Part shown: piece after piece, positions 20,342-32,869 of the stretch
Layout: every line of letters begins with the position of its first letter
Position numbering within the stretch: the stretch's first letter is position 1
DNA from: Holothuria scabra
Lineage: Eukaryota > Echinodermata > Holothuroidea > Aspidochirotida > Holothuriidae
Length of the DNA: 64,000 nucleotides
Assembly: GCA_037179385.1 (NCBI GenBank)
Contig: CM074195.1
Location: forward strand, 31,266,222 to 31,330,221
Direction: 5' to 3'
Notes under the pieces: model-generated
What the model saw: only the letters and a program-made list of their open reading frames with translations
Told to the model about the DNA's origin: nothing
The model's database searches: none
Position numbers and translations under genes: made by a program

Positions 20342-22834
20342 TTAAAGCAGCTTATGCTGTTTGATGGAAAAAAATAACCTTCATCGTTAATCTTCAATCT
20401 TGCTCTTCCATGTGATACCAACCCGATAGAAATCTTTCACGCCAGGTTTTTTTCCGGTGAAATTTCACTAATTAGAGCGCTAATTACAATAGAAAAAAAC
20501 TTCATCTACTTTTTTCGGCTAAACTCTTATGCAAAGACAACGGGCTCTTATCTCAATTTGACCAATCACAATGCAAGAAATGAATGACGTAAAATTATGT
20601 CTACCCTTTGACACAACGATGTACGTATTGCCAATATATCACACATGTTGTGTACATGCGTTACAGGAGTCCTTTCACAACCGTTCGGGCCCAACACAGA
20701 ATGACAGTTAGTTTCACCATAGTCAATATAGGCGGATGGTCTGGCAAGCTATTGTACTGTAACAAAAGCTAACGGTTCTATGTTGAGGCAGTACGTTTTC
20801 CGTGGTCACGTGGTATTCAGGGTGCACAGCTTGTGCTGCGAAGTGACTACGACTGCACGATAACCTCAGGGCTTGACGTGTTGAAAGGGGACTTTTTCCA
20901 AAAATGCAACTAAAATATGAGCTTGTAAGAGACCAAATCAATAATTTTAAGTTTTACAAGAGTTTTAAGTCTACATGCCGCCTCGTATCACTTATAATTC
21001 TGCTTGAATCTGGTGAGAACTGACAAAAACACCCCGTAGTTCTAGAGTAGCCTGTGTACATAAACGTATAATACTGAGCCTACAAAGCCCTGCCTCGATC
21101 GTCCCTTCGACGATCCTTGAAGGAAGGGCAATTTTTTATGTAATCTTCTTCACTCTGAATTTGGTTGTGAAATCATGTTTATTTTTACATTTCTAGGTCT
21201 ATAGCCTAAATGTAGCCCGTGCTGTTGTGAACTTTCATTCGCTCTGTGTACTGTGCATGCATGACATCTAAAGCTGGCTAAACAAACATGTAGGCATACT
21301 GCTCGTGTTTGAAGTTCATCACTCGAAAAAGCTTAACAGACTTCACAAATTGTTGAGGCCTGACGAAGATCAAGAGAAATTATGATTAGAGGTATATTCC
21401 CGTTGCTAATAGGCCCAAAAGATGTCCACTGAAATGGTCGAGTGACGGAATTGTGAAAAATGACGAGATCGAAGCTGCGTCGTGCGAGAAACTTGTGTAA
21501 AAGTTCACAATTTAGGCGCGATAGAGCAACGTGGATCAAGGCGTAAAGCTCCGGTTGGACTGACTTACCATGGTCGGTCGGTGATCACTGTGCAGCATGC
21601 AAGCCTACGCTGTTGAACGACCCAATTCTGAATGTTCGCCAATCGTCTGTCAGTTATTTTATACAGAAAAAATGCCTCTAATGGACTTAAATATTCGAAG
21701 ACGGTTTGTTGTTGAGGGTCACGGTAGATATATATTTTTCACTGTGGTTGTAGTTCTCGGCTAACTTGCAGTATCGGCGCCGTTGAACTTGAAGCTAACT
21801 GGCCACCGTTCGCCTGGTACACTTACCCAGGCTATGCGAGCGTATAGCATTGTAATACCATGAGTCGGTCAATCAATAAGCGTTGTACTCTGTGCACGTG
21901 CCATACATTTTTATGGAATGACCGACTCAAGATACACTACATACGTGCATACGTGGGTATAGTTATAGTTACTTCGTAGCTTATATGGAGATGTCTTCTA
22001 TTTTCACATTAGTTTATTGCAAAATCATCGCTTAGCATGGATTTTGTACGTTTTAAGGGAAAGGCAAAACTAACATTCTATCATTAAATATTGCAAGAAC
22101 ACTATTTACATCAGTTTCTTTCATTGAAAGTGTACAGGACTGCGTAGACGTGTGTATACTGAACGAAAGCTGTGCACTCTGAATACCACGTGACCTTCGT
22201 TTTTCGAGAACAATAACATCACTTCGATACTGTCAATAGCTTGCCAGACCATCCGCCCTCTATAGACTATGGTTTCACACGTATGTAACCCAAAGATTGT
22301 TTTTGAATGCCAAGCCACAGCATCAAATCAAAGAGAAAATGAACATTATCTTGAAACTTGGGACGGATCCGGATTCAAATAGCACAATCAGCGACAAAAT
22401 TAAAAACTGAACGATGGAGCCGAAACAAGTGAGTAGGAATTTGTCACTGAATCTGGGTTCACAAATGAAACGAACGTATTGCGCAGCCGTTTCGATGCGA
22501 TGTGCAAATTGGACACGTAAAGGCCGTTTAAATAACGTATGTATCAATTGAACGAAATTTCACTGTCTGTTTTGTTTACGTTTTGCTTGACTCCTTCTCA
22601 AAATAACCTTCTGAATATGCATCAAATTCATTTGGCGGAGCTAGAGCAAGATAATAAGGCAGAATAGCGTTTGGAAACCGCTGAAATCTTTTCGAATTTT
22701 TTCGAATTTTTGCTCATTTTCGGAGAAAAGACTAAAGTACGTTAGTTTTTAAAGCTTTTTACATTTGTATGGAGTACAGCCCATACATTTGATGAACACT
22801 GGAAACGTAAAAATAACAGCATAAGCTGCTTTAA
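20342..22834. mobile_element. 2.5-kb TTAA-flanked foldback DNA transposon
   Basis: Termini AGCAGCTTATGCTGTT (from 20346) and AACAGCATAAGCTGCT (to 22830) are exact inverted repeats, each flanked by TTAA. The arms continue further in with mirrored blocks: GCGGATGGTCTGGCAAGCTA at 20733 against 22237, and CACGTGGTATTCAG at 20809 against 22176. TTAA targets are used by piggyBac and Kolobok transposases; I cannot tell which. No transposase frame remains. Confidence 0.8.
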
Positions 22835-22919
22835 TTTTTACAGTGTGCCACCTACTACTTACTGTAGTTGAAAGCGGGCAACTGATGAACTCTTCACAAT
22901 GATGTTTGAGTCCACGTTG

Positions 22920-24033
22920 TACCCAGTACGCATGATGCTAGCGCGCGGTGCACTGGCGGTATATGGCGTGAAACGCTGGCGGTTTAACGCTGACGGCCGG
23001 CTAGCGCACCGGCGGACGCTTTTGCACAGTTGTGTCTTGGTGGAAAACGCCAGCGGACCATGCCAACAGTGGACCGCTGGTAAAAAATTTTGTACTAAGT
23101 ACATGTTTCTGTTCTTAGGAAATCTATCAAACTACCCGCTTCAGAAGACTTTAAATAAAAGTGATACATTTAGGCCTACTTCTGGTAGGAATTGTTCCAC
23201 ATAAACAGATCAGCTTGCCTACATCTTTAGCTGTACTTCATGCACTAAGGTCATGCATTAACAATAATATCCAGGAAGTCCATTGTGACTGATTGGTCAG
23301 TGAAATTGTGTGTACAACACAAAGAGGCTTTCAATTATAAACTCATTTTAGTGTGAAGCTTCTGATGGATTATGTTGGTCTGTATATAGGCTATTCACAT
23401 AACAAATTGATCAGTGAATTCTTTACTGCTGGCCAGACAAGTTCTTTGAGACACTTAGGGCATGGCCGCAAAACGGCCTGACCGTTGCTGAAGGCCTAAC
23501 CACTGCTGAAGATTTACATTCCTTTTTGCATGGAAAACAGAACATGCAGGATTTACATATTTTTTAACTTGTGGGCATTTGGAATACTTTTTAGAGCTGT
23601 TACTTGATCAGACTCTTATCCCTATAACTAAGTTCTGTTGGACTGAACTTTTGGGACTGTAAAGCTGACTAGTTTAAAATGAAGGCCGTTTTGCATGATT
23701 ATTTCCTGTCAGTTTGAAGGCATTTTAATTCTGTACTGGCATAGACACCATGTTGTTTGAAAGCTAAGTCTCTGTGCAAAATGGACAATAAAGGAAATGA
23801 ATGAAATATCAAGATGAATGAAAAATCATCCTCTTAAAATAATGGAATAACCCTATACTGCAAGCCTGTTACAGCTGGTGATCGCCTGTGCACCACTGGC
23901 GTTCTCTAGCGTTTTTCCGCCGGAGGACCACCGTAGAAAAACTGGCCATTTCGGCGGCGATCCGCCGGCGTTTTACGCTAACGGCCCGCCAGGGTCACTG
24001 CTGGCGGACGGCTAGCATGTTGCTAACTGGGTA
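22920..24033. mobile_element. 1.1-kb element with GC-rich inverted ends and TA target
   Basis: The element (22922-24031) starts CCCAGTACGCATGATGCTAGC and ends with the inverted counterpart GCTAGCATGTTGCTAACTGGG. TA lies at both edges. About 150 bases at each end are rich in GCGG, CCGGC and GCTGGCGG words, far more GC-rich than the surroundings, while the centre is AT-rich and noncoding. Confidence 0.78.
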
Positions 24034-25860
24034 GCTGGCTACCATCAACACAAATTCAGGAAAGAATTCATTATTTGGTTACCTTAAAATATTTGCTACT
24101 TTGCAATGGACGCTTTAAAGTGTTCTTTGATTGCTTTTAAATATAATTGAATACGGTTCAGTTTGCTTCTAAAAAGTCCACGTCTATCTCAAATTTTATC
24201 GCCACACATTGTGGTGCAACTGAGCTTGCCCGACAGCAATTGTTATCAGGTAGGTTTTTAGCTAACATCTATGTTCAAACATCAATTAAAAGCTTGCATT
24301 ATTGTCACGGTGTAGGCTAATTTAGAACAAAAATTAAAGTGTTGCTACTAGCCCCGCTCTCAAAATATCCTTTCAGGGAAGTGATTGTTTATGTCAAAAT
24401 GGCATCAATGAATAAACATTTTCATTTCACCTTCTTCTAGAATTTATCCAGTTTTGATTTTAGATGAGAAGAGAAAACAAAAACTTGATTATTTTATTCT
24501 GACGCATCCGTTGCCCAATGGTTTGTGATTGGTAAATACGTATATCATATTTCATTTGATTTTTTCATTTGCTTTGATTTCTTTGTTAATCTTTAAGTGT
24601 GTCACTGCCTTTTTGGCTTCCCAAAAGGGAAACCTATGGAGTCACATGCAGACAACACTTTTGAAAAACATGTTTAGGATTATGCATTTTAGTGTTGGCG
24701 TATACTATGGTCATCGACTTTCTTCACAATGTTGAACAAGTACTACGCGACGACATTCACTGTCTGAAGCCAATACCCTGTTTTATCGAAAATGATGACC
24801 CACCAGACGAGACCATTTTATCGTGGGCAATTTGTGTGCTCTGTTTCTACAAAAAATAATAGTGTTTGGAATTGAAGAAAAAACCCAAACCGAACCCTTT
24901 TTAGTTTGATTCGTTGTATACATTTTATACGAAATAGATTTTTTCTTCATAGTTTTAACTTTGAGGAATAGCAATTTTTGATGAGAGAATTTTTTTCCTC
25001 CCGTTTGTTTCTAACCTTTACTGGGCATTAAGTTACGTAATAGGTATCTATCGAGTTTCAAATGAGATTTAGAACGTATATGGAAACCGAGGAAAAACTT
25101 ACAAAAAGTTAACAGAAGAAAGGCATCTGCATGGGATCACCTGGGTTTTGTAAACAAAAAATCCACACCGTGTCCTTCAAGCCCTGTAGCAATTCCTTTT
25201 CCTAACTCAAGATATCTCATTTCAAAGATTGGATTTTTTTTTCTTTTTGGTTAAAAAATTCCTCTGGTATTCAACAAAGCCACAAAAAGTTGTGTAATGT
25301 GGGCACAATATTGTCTTTGATTCCTTTTGTATTTCTTTATAGTAAGTTAAGGTCTTTCCTCCTTGAAATTTGATACTGTTGGAATGTTTAAATATCTTTG
25401 CCTGTAGATCAAGCAAAACCCTTCACCATACGTAGAGTACAACTACCGCTGCTGCTTAATATTGCCTGCAGAGACATTAAAGTTACAAATAAATTAATGC
25501 ACTATCAGATTAATGTGACACGATGACATCACAGATTTTCCAACGTAGGATAAATTTCATTACTTTGTAAGTGGGTATCTGCCGAACGCTATATGCTATT
25601 GAGATGCAGTTTTCGCCTCCTGAAAAAACTCTGCATATCTTGAAGTTAATGAATTTTGTCTCCAAAATATGTCTTTTATTACCCTCTCGGGAAACGTTTC
25701 ACGATTCAGTTTTGATTTTATTACTCCTTGATTTTTTTGTTTTGTTTTTGAGGCGGGGTGTTCTTCCGTCCTCAACTCAGAAATAATGGCGTCCTGTAGC
25801 GTGACCAGGATTTTCTTGATAGAGGGGCTGACGGAAGGCTTGGTTGCTGGAATTCAAACG
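24034..25860. other. Unassigned intergenic sequence
   Basis: AT-rich. Several short open frames were inspected and none resembles a protein family. Confidence 0.5.
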
Positions 25861-25869
25861 ACACCGGTT

Positions 25870-26060
25870 CATCTAAGCGGAACGCCACCCTTTAGTTGGC
25901 GCCGAACGTGTGAATTTTTGGAAAAATTGGGACTGCTCAGACAGCCGGAAATTACATTTCCCAGGAAGTATGATGTGGGTAGAATCTAAGAACCATTATT
26001 TTGAGCTTTCCTTACGAATAAAATGTTCACTTAAATAGGAAATGACTCAATTGAAAAATA
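25870..26060. repeat. AAGCGGAACG repeat, single copy
   Basis: TAAGCGGAACGCCACC, GTTGGCGCCGAACGTG, AGCCGGAAATTACATTT and AATAAAATGTTCACTT are in the same order as the 19.7-kb copies. Confidence 0.6.
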
Positions 26061-26451
26061 ATAAAAAATTACCAGATTAAATTTACCACTACCATTCGTC
26101 GGGCAAGCTTTTGGCCACTCACACACCTGCACATTCTTCCCGCTTCTGTTTGTATTATCTGGAAACATGCCAGAAGATTTTACAACTTTTGCCAGAACTT
26201 CTCATTCTACTATTTCGGGCAAAGTGTTGCGGAAAGACTGAAGAAAAAATATCTTTCGTATGCCCGAGTGTGAGGTTATTTTGTAACCCAGTTTTATTTA
26301 ATCATAAAAAAATTCACTAGTCTGAGCATTTTTTTTTATTTGTGATAAACCAATAAAAGGAAATGAGATATCCTGGACCTCTGGGAGAATTACTCTGACA
26401 ATCCTAGCAGAAGCTCTCGTGCACTGGTAAAGCGTCATCGTGATCGGATGA

Positions 26452-26857
26452 TATGAAACCACGGACTTCCTATGAACATGGACAGAGTATGTAACACGTA
26501 CGTCCGTAGATTGTCGCCACCGACATCTGGGGCAAAAAGGCGCACGAAGCTGGTCGCCGTGAAGCTTTAATTTGTATGATTTACCACGACTCTGTAATAT
26601 TTTACACAAAATTTTAATTTGAACAAGAAACAATATCATATTCCTGAAGTACGTGTAGTGCTTTTGACCTTACCTTGTACTATTTTGAAAATATTTTAAC
26701 TATCTTGCAAAAATCTCTTGATTTACTTGAACAAGTTCAAACTTTCACGCAAAACCATAGCAGACAGCCATCTTGCTACGCCTTTTCTTACACATTCAGT
26801 AGCGACAACGTACCGTCCAGTATGCTCTGTCCATGTATAGAAGTCCGTGTATGAAAC
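26452..26857. mobile_element. 390-bp hAT-type MITE, copy 1
   Basis: The element (26460-26849) has inverted ends CACGGACTTC plus ACATGGACAGAGTAT. It is flanked by a perfect 8-bp duplication TATGAAAC (26452-26459 and 26850-26857). The interior is noncoding and carries GTAGATTGTCGCCACCGAC at the left and GTAGCGACAACGTAC at the right. Confidence 0.9.
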
Positions 26858-27243
26858 TTTTACACAGATACACAATTGTCCCTTGTAATAGAGTTGTAAC
26901 CGTCCCCATAGATTATTCTTGTATAAATTTCCCAGGTTCCAAGATCTAAGATTGGGGTCCACCTCCGTTTTGTCCGTTGGGGAACTCCGTCTTATGGGGA
27001 ATTTTAGAAGAGGTTTGAATCCTACCTGTATCGTTTTTATTAGTAATAGAAAGGTGATAACCCAACCACTTTGTGAGCAAAAATTCTTAAAGTTACCTCA
27101 ATAATACCAGTACTGATACTAACACGTATACCTGTTTAATTTGAGTTTTCATGGAACTTTGGTGACATGACTCTTTCTTAACTCAACCCTAAAAAAGGAA
27201 GAATCATAAGTGTGGTTCTCTTCGGTAGATTTTGTCCAAGTTG
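26858..27243. other. Unassigned intergenic sequence
   Basis: Nothing recognised. Confidence 0.5.
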
Positions 27244-28570
27244 TAGGCTCTAAAAAAACCCAACCTGGCAAAAAAATTACCCAACCGTTGGTTCCGTATG
27301 CCGTCTGACCAGAGTTGGGTTAAAAACTGCCCAACTCAGTTGGTAAGGTGTGTAACTCATTATTTGGGCAAAAGAAATTACCCAACCATTTTACCCAACT
27401 AATTTTTCCCAACAAATAGTTAAAATTTGTGCCAAAACGTTTGCTTAACAGCTGTACTGTTGGGTGCTTGTTTGGATTTCAATATAACTTGAAGTATAAT
27501 TATATGATTTGGGCAAGAAGGAGATTTAACAAAGTACCCTAATACTTACACCGTTTGCCCTCCGAGAGTGGTTGGCGGCATCAGCGGGGCGGTGGGGGGG
27601 GGGGGTGTTTTTACGTGCTAGAATGGACACAGCCAGACCGGCGACAGGATCACTTCGTATTGCCAGCAACCGAAAAACCTAACATCAACACCCGTACAAA
27701 CAAAACAAGACCACTAACACTACCCAGCGACGATTTTTTCTAAAAATCTCCCGACCCTCTTGCAAAGGACCGTTCGGCGAAACCAGTACTTTCGCTGCTT
27801 CCCGAAGAAGCAATTACATCCACTGAAGGACAATAACGGCCTTCAGACCAATACATTATTGGTCTGTCATATATGGTTCCATTCTACACTTAATGAAAAG
27901 AACAGATACCGCCCAGCGACGATCTTTTTTCAACAGTCCCCCGACTCTCTGGCAAAGAGCCACGGGCGAAAACCAAACAATACTCCCGAAGGAGTTCTGC
28001 TCCCTAAAGGAGCTACGTCCCCAAGGGACAACTCAACTCAACATGACCCGAAGAAGTTATTACATCTTCGGTATAGCTGTACCCAGCGACGATGCACTTC
28101 GTTTATAAACAGTGAAGCGTTTAGTTTGAAAATGACAAACTCAACTGTGGACTTTGTATTTCTTCTGCCATTGATTACGTAGTAGGGAAATTTTTTTCTA
28201 TACGACCACACTGCTCTTTAAGTAATTTTCGTCCAGATTTTTACTGCTATTCTACAGCTGGCTTTTTATTTAACGCATCTAATCGTATATCTGATCTCAA
28301 TTAACCACTTTTATCGAAATAATTATCTTTAAAAATTAACTGAGCTTTCAATAATCATCTGATTGGTCAGTTACATTTTCCCAAATGTTGGGTACTTTAA
28401 AACTTGCCCAACACCTTTTAACAACACTTGAATTTTACCCAACCTTAATTTACCCAACAAATATTAAAACTGAGTTGGGCAGTTTTTTACCCAATTCCGG
28501 TCAGGAGGCATACTGAACCAACGGTTGAGTAATTTTTTGCCCAGGTTGGGTTATCATTTTTCAGAGTGTA
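27244..28570. mobile_element. 1.3-kb foldback element, ACCCAAC family, copy 1
   Basis: The element spans 27246-28568 with TA at both edges. Ends GGCTCTAAAAAAACCCAACC and the inverted counterpart of CACTCTGAAAAATG begin about 100 bases of matching arms rich in TTGGGT and ACCCAAC (TTACCCAACCGTTGGTTC, CCCAACTCAGTTGG). The interior repeats the module CTCTGGCAAAG..GCGAAACC..CTGCTTCCCGAAGAAGC and then a segment shared with 52365-52735. It encodes no transposase. TA targets and CACTCTAAAA ends suggest a Tc1/mariner-like driver. Confidence 0.82.
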
Positions 28571-29289
28571 CTAGCTTGGAGCGAATAGAGATCAACCTTA
28601 AGGGCGAAACGACTTTCACTTTGGGCAAACTGACAAAGGGAAGGACCAGGGCAAATGGACAAGGACTAAACGACCATTTAATCTTGTAATATGTGAAGTG
28701 TTCTGATTTTTTAATGTAGTACTTCAATCAATTTACAGATGCGCAAATAAGCCAGTTCGGTAATTCGTTTTGGTAGCTCTGCACATGCGCACATCCTGCA
28801 AATCGTCAGAATATACAAACAAAACCGGCACCTTCAACACGTATTCCAAATATGAGTTTACATGAAAATTTGGTGACATCATTCTTTTTTAATCCATCCA
28901 TAACAGGAAGAACGATATCAAGTGTAGTTTAGAACAGTGGATTGTGTCTACATTGTCTTTTTAATGTAAACATTTGAATTTTTTAATCCGCCGTAAAGTA
29001 GCATTGAGACCCCTATCTTCGTTCGACTTTGCTAGACACTTAGACGGTGTTGTAGACACGTATTGACGAAAACAAGTTGTACACTACGTGCTGAGTTCGG
29101 CTTGCAATGCATAACCCACGCTGTGCCCCACAATTCCATGCGGCAATGAATTACTGAACTAGCTACTAAGGACTTTGGTAAACTCCGGGTAAAATTTATT
29201 CTGAAGATATAGCCAACCTGTACTTAGGTTTTTCGCCGATTCTAAGGGAGCGTTTAATTCAGCAGATAGAAAATTTCGTTCAGAAGTTT
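28571..29289. other. Unassigned intergenic sequence
   Basis: No gene or element recognised before the LINE. Confidence 0.5.
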
Positions 29290-31228
29290 AAACTTTGGGT
29301 CTGATATTATTTTTTGATATCCCGGACGTATCGGAAGAATTTGTTTTAAAGTATCTAAGCACTATCGACACGAAAAATGCGACAGGCATTGATGGCATAA
29401 GTGCATACATTCTTAAACTGTGCGTACCTTATATAATCCCAAGTGTAACCCATATACTAAATTTAAGTGTCAGGTACAGTGTTTTTCCAACACAATGGAA
29501 GTTAGCAAAGGTCATCCCTATTTATAAAAGCAGATCAAGTCTAGACTTAGCCAATCTCTGTACTACCTATTGTTTCAAAAATTCTCGAAAAGCACGTACA
29601 CATAGCCTTTTAAGATTTTATAGCGAGATTTCATCTCATCTCAGAGTCGCGCAGTCTGGGTTCAGAACAAAGCACTCATGCGAAACGGCGTTACTGAAAA
29701 TGATAGACGAATGGTTAAAAGTATATGATGGTGAAATGATAGGATCTATCCTTCTAGATTTAAGAAAGGCATTTGACCTTGTAAACCATGATCTGATGAT
29801 GTTTTACTTCAGAAATAACGCTTGTATCAATGTTCCGGGAAAGTTATTTGTTGGTTTCAGTCTTACTTATCCGACAGGAAACAATGTGTTCACTTAAACG
29901 GTACGTATTCTAATCCTTTGGCAGTTTTATGTGGTGTACCTCAGGGGTCGATAATTGACCCACTTCTGTTTCTCATCTACATCAATGGTTTCGATTTATG
30001 TCTTTCGCATTGCTCAGCTGATATGTATGCTGATGACACCACTTTTCATGTTTCTGGCAAGAGTACTGAAGAACTATCTGTTAAATCAAGCGAGGATTTA
30101 AAAAGTATACGTAAATTATGGTGCAATGATAACAAAATGGTCGTAAATGCAGATAAAACAAAAAGCATGTTGATATGTTCTAAACAGAGGAAACGCACTC
30201 TTCCTGAAGATGACACCCTAAATGCTTATTTTGATAACAAAATACTGGAGAATACTCAGCAGGAGAAATTGCTTGAGATTAGGGTAGATTCAAATTTAAC
30301 ATGCAAGATCAAATCAATTATGTGTGTAAAACCGTAAGCCTCGTTTAGCATTATTAAGAAGAATTAAGCAATTCATTGACGTACCTATAAGAGTTTTATT
30401 TTTAACGGATATATTTTAACCTTTCTTAACTACTGCAATCTTGTATGGAGTTCATGTACTCGCAGTAATGAAATCAGAATAGAAAAGCTTCTAAAGAGTG
30501 CTGCCCGAATAATACTCGATGCCACATATGATGAGAGATCTGAAGACCTTTTTAGAAAACTAGGTCGGAAAACATTCTCACAAACTTTAAAGGAATAGCG
30601 TTTGGTAATGGTATACAAATCTATTAACGGCCATACCCCTCCTTACATGAAAGATATGTTCAAGTTTACACACTCTGTTCACGACCATGGCCTACTGTCA
30701 ACTTCCTCGCAAGCTTTATACCTGACCAGAGGCAGAACTGATTTAATAATAAAAGGTTTTCCTTTATTGGACAAAGATTGGAACGACCTGCCTAGCAATA
30801 TAAAGAGTGCAACAACTTCAAATCGTTTTAAAGCTTTAATCAAGGATACTTTTCTACTGTCTTAGCCGTGTGTAAGTCTCTTTCATGATTTTTTTTTTTT
30901 TACTTTTCAAATGGTGTTCCTTGTTTATTTTGATGTTCCCCCTTTTCCAATGTAAGTAATGTTTTAACGTGCTTTTAACTGTTTAATGTGTATAGGCCTA
31001 TGTGTGGTTGTTTTGTTCTTTTCTATTTTTTAGGATTCTGTAGCATTTTAATTTTGGATTTATTTTCTAAATTTTTAGGTTTTTGCATTTCAATTTTTTA
31101 AGTTTTCTACAATTTCGTTTTTTTCAATTTTATTTTGTAATCGAGGGCCTCGGGGAAGATTAGCCTTGGCCAACCGAGATTTTCACCCCCTTCCATGCAA
31201 AGTTGAAATAAAATAAATAAATAAATTA
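29290..31228 (+). mobile_element. 5'-truncated CR1/L2-type LINE
   Basis: An RT-bearing remnant on the plus strand, ending in a 3' UTR and a tail of AAATAAATAAAT repeats (31203-31228). Such microsatellite-like ends are typical of CR1/L2-clade elements rather than poly(A) L1 or RTE. ORF1 and the endonuclease domain are absent. Confidence 0.85.
29295..30865 (+). pseudogene. LINE ORF2 reverse transcriptase, broken by frameshifts
   Basis: Three frame pieces make one gene: 29295-29897, 29822-30337 and 30602-30865. RT motifs appear in order: ATGIDGISAYILK, FPTQWKLAKVIPIYKS, QSGFRTKHSCETALLK, LLDLRKAFDLVNHD, VLCGVPQGSIIDPLLFLIYI and MYADDTTF, which holds the catalytic Asp pair. The C-terminal signature KDWNDLPSNIKSATTSNRFK closes it. 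A small deletion spoils the block after DLAN, where an RPIS-type motif is expected. Frame changes fall near 29880 and 30335-30600. It is not translatable as a whole. The family would copy its own RNA at nicked target DNA. Confidence 0.9.
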
Positions 31229-32151
31229 TGCCGAACTGAATTTACCTAATTTACAATAATCGGACTGTCATAAATAAAACCTTTTGGACAAAATATATTC
31301 CATATATCAAGGGATTAAGGCAAGGTTGTTCGATATCAGCCTAATTGTTTATTATATGCCCAGAAATTCTTGCTGTTACTATCATTGAATATCAGCTTCT
31401 TAGGGGCATTAATATTTGAGATGTCATCAGGAATTCCGCATATGCCACAATGCTGAAGACCCAGTGATCTTCCTTTCATCTTCTTTGTGCGATAGGTCCT
31501 TTTAGTTTTATCAAAGTGTTAAAATGCATCTTCTTCGAATTCGCACTCAAGATCAACATTGATAAGTGTTTCGTTAAGTGTTGGCACTTGGGAATGGCTT
31601 AATACTTTTTATTATTATTATTATTTAACCTTTGTATGGAACAATAATTATATGCTATTTTGGTAGCCTATTAAGCGTCCGTTAAAAATCGAATATGTTA
31701 GTGTTATATTTTTTTAATAAACCATAAGTTATTCGTGACTACTTGAAAACTTACGGAGGCTAGAAATCGTCATTTATCGGTAAAGTTAAATACGACCTGT
31801 CCCAAAAAAAAATGACCTGTCGTCTCAGAACAATGCGATAATGCACTTGTCTTTAAGTCCGATTGCGACTTAGTGCGAAACACCATATCGATAATGTCAC
31901 ATCAGCGATAAAATCAAATCTATTCAGTTCACAATCGAAGTTAAAACAAGGGTATTCTGCAATATGTCATCAAGATTCCAGGATAGCTTTATTGTACTAA
32001 TAATTTGAAAATGCATTGAATTTATTAACTATTTTGACGCTGCTTTGGGATATTATAAAGAAAACAAAATGGAATATGAGGCAATGTGCTCATCTCACAT
32101 AACATTCTGTTTCGTTGTAGCAAAGTGGGAGTATCTGTGAAAAAATAACCG
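31229..32151. other. Unassigned intergenic sequence
   Basis: A short (TTA)n run lies near 31610-31626; otherwise nothing was recognised. Confidence 0.5.
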
Positions 32152-32414
32152 ACCATTCAAATGAGTTAGTTAGTTGGTTAGAGTTTCAACGCCCAGTATT
32201 GGTTCAAGTCGAGCCGACCACGGCCTTTTACCAGTTGTGGCTCACTGGTTTGTTTTCCCTACTCCATTGCTTATGCTGAGCATAACCCACAACGGCAGTA
32301 GGTTCCATTTTTAGAGTCTTTTGTATGACTCGACCTGGAAATCGAATCCGGCCTTCCGCGCCAGAGGCGGATGCTCTACCGTTAGACCAAATACGCGGTC
32401 ACCATTCAAATGAG
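32152..32414 (-). mobile_element. tRNA-derived SINE, full-length, 14-bp target duplication
   Basis: The body spans 32166-32400 between two copies of ACCATTCAAATGAG (32152-32165 and 32401-32414). On the minus strand it starts with a tRNA-like head: TTTGGTCTAACGGTAGAGC in the A-box place and GGATTCGATTTCC in the B-box place. A non-tRNA body follows and the 3' end reads AACTAACTAACT. The head most resembles tRNA-Glu. Confidence 0.93.
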
Positions 32415-32869
32415 ATGTCTTGAAGTAGGAAAAGTTACTTCTAAAGGGTTTGGGGACATGCATGGTGTGAACTATTTTCTTCTGTCATAAGAGGTCGTAG
32501 AATAAAAAAGAATATTTCTTTAAAGAGGGAGTGGAACTTTATTTGGTAATATATTATCCGAGCATACTGCGCACAGAGTCTAGGTCTTCAGACCTAGAGT
32601 TGCCCTCTTAGAAATTTCCTAACCCATAGTAAATAAACATCACGATATTTCGTGAAAGAAATGTTGGCAAATGATTACCAATTTGAAGCTGTGAAGTAAA
32701 CTGCCCTGTTTCATAATTGCCTCTTGAGAGTTGTGTGAGAGTATACCTTCTCCTCGACTGTGAAATTTAGTACTGAGGAGTTACTGCTTGGATTACTTTA
32801 AATATGCAATATTGAAGTCTTGAAATATAGATACTTTGAAAAGAAATAAGAAGAAAATGTTGAGATTCT
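32415..32869. other. Unassigned intergenic sequence
   Basis: Nothing recognised. Confidence 0.5.

Noticed and set aside
27555..28182. A 140-residue ORF inside the 1.3-kb foldback element
   Set aside because: It spans repeated interior modules also found at 35.8, 46.9 and 52.4 kb with different frame breaks; no transposase motifs.
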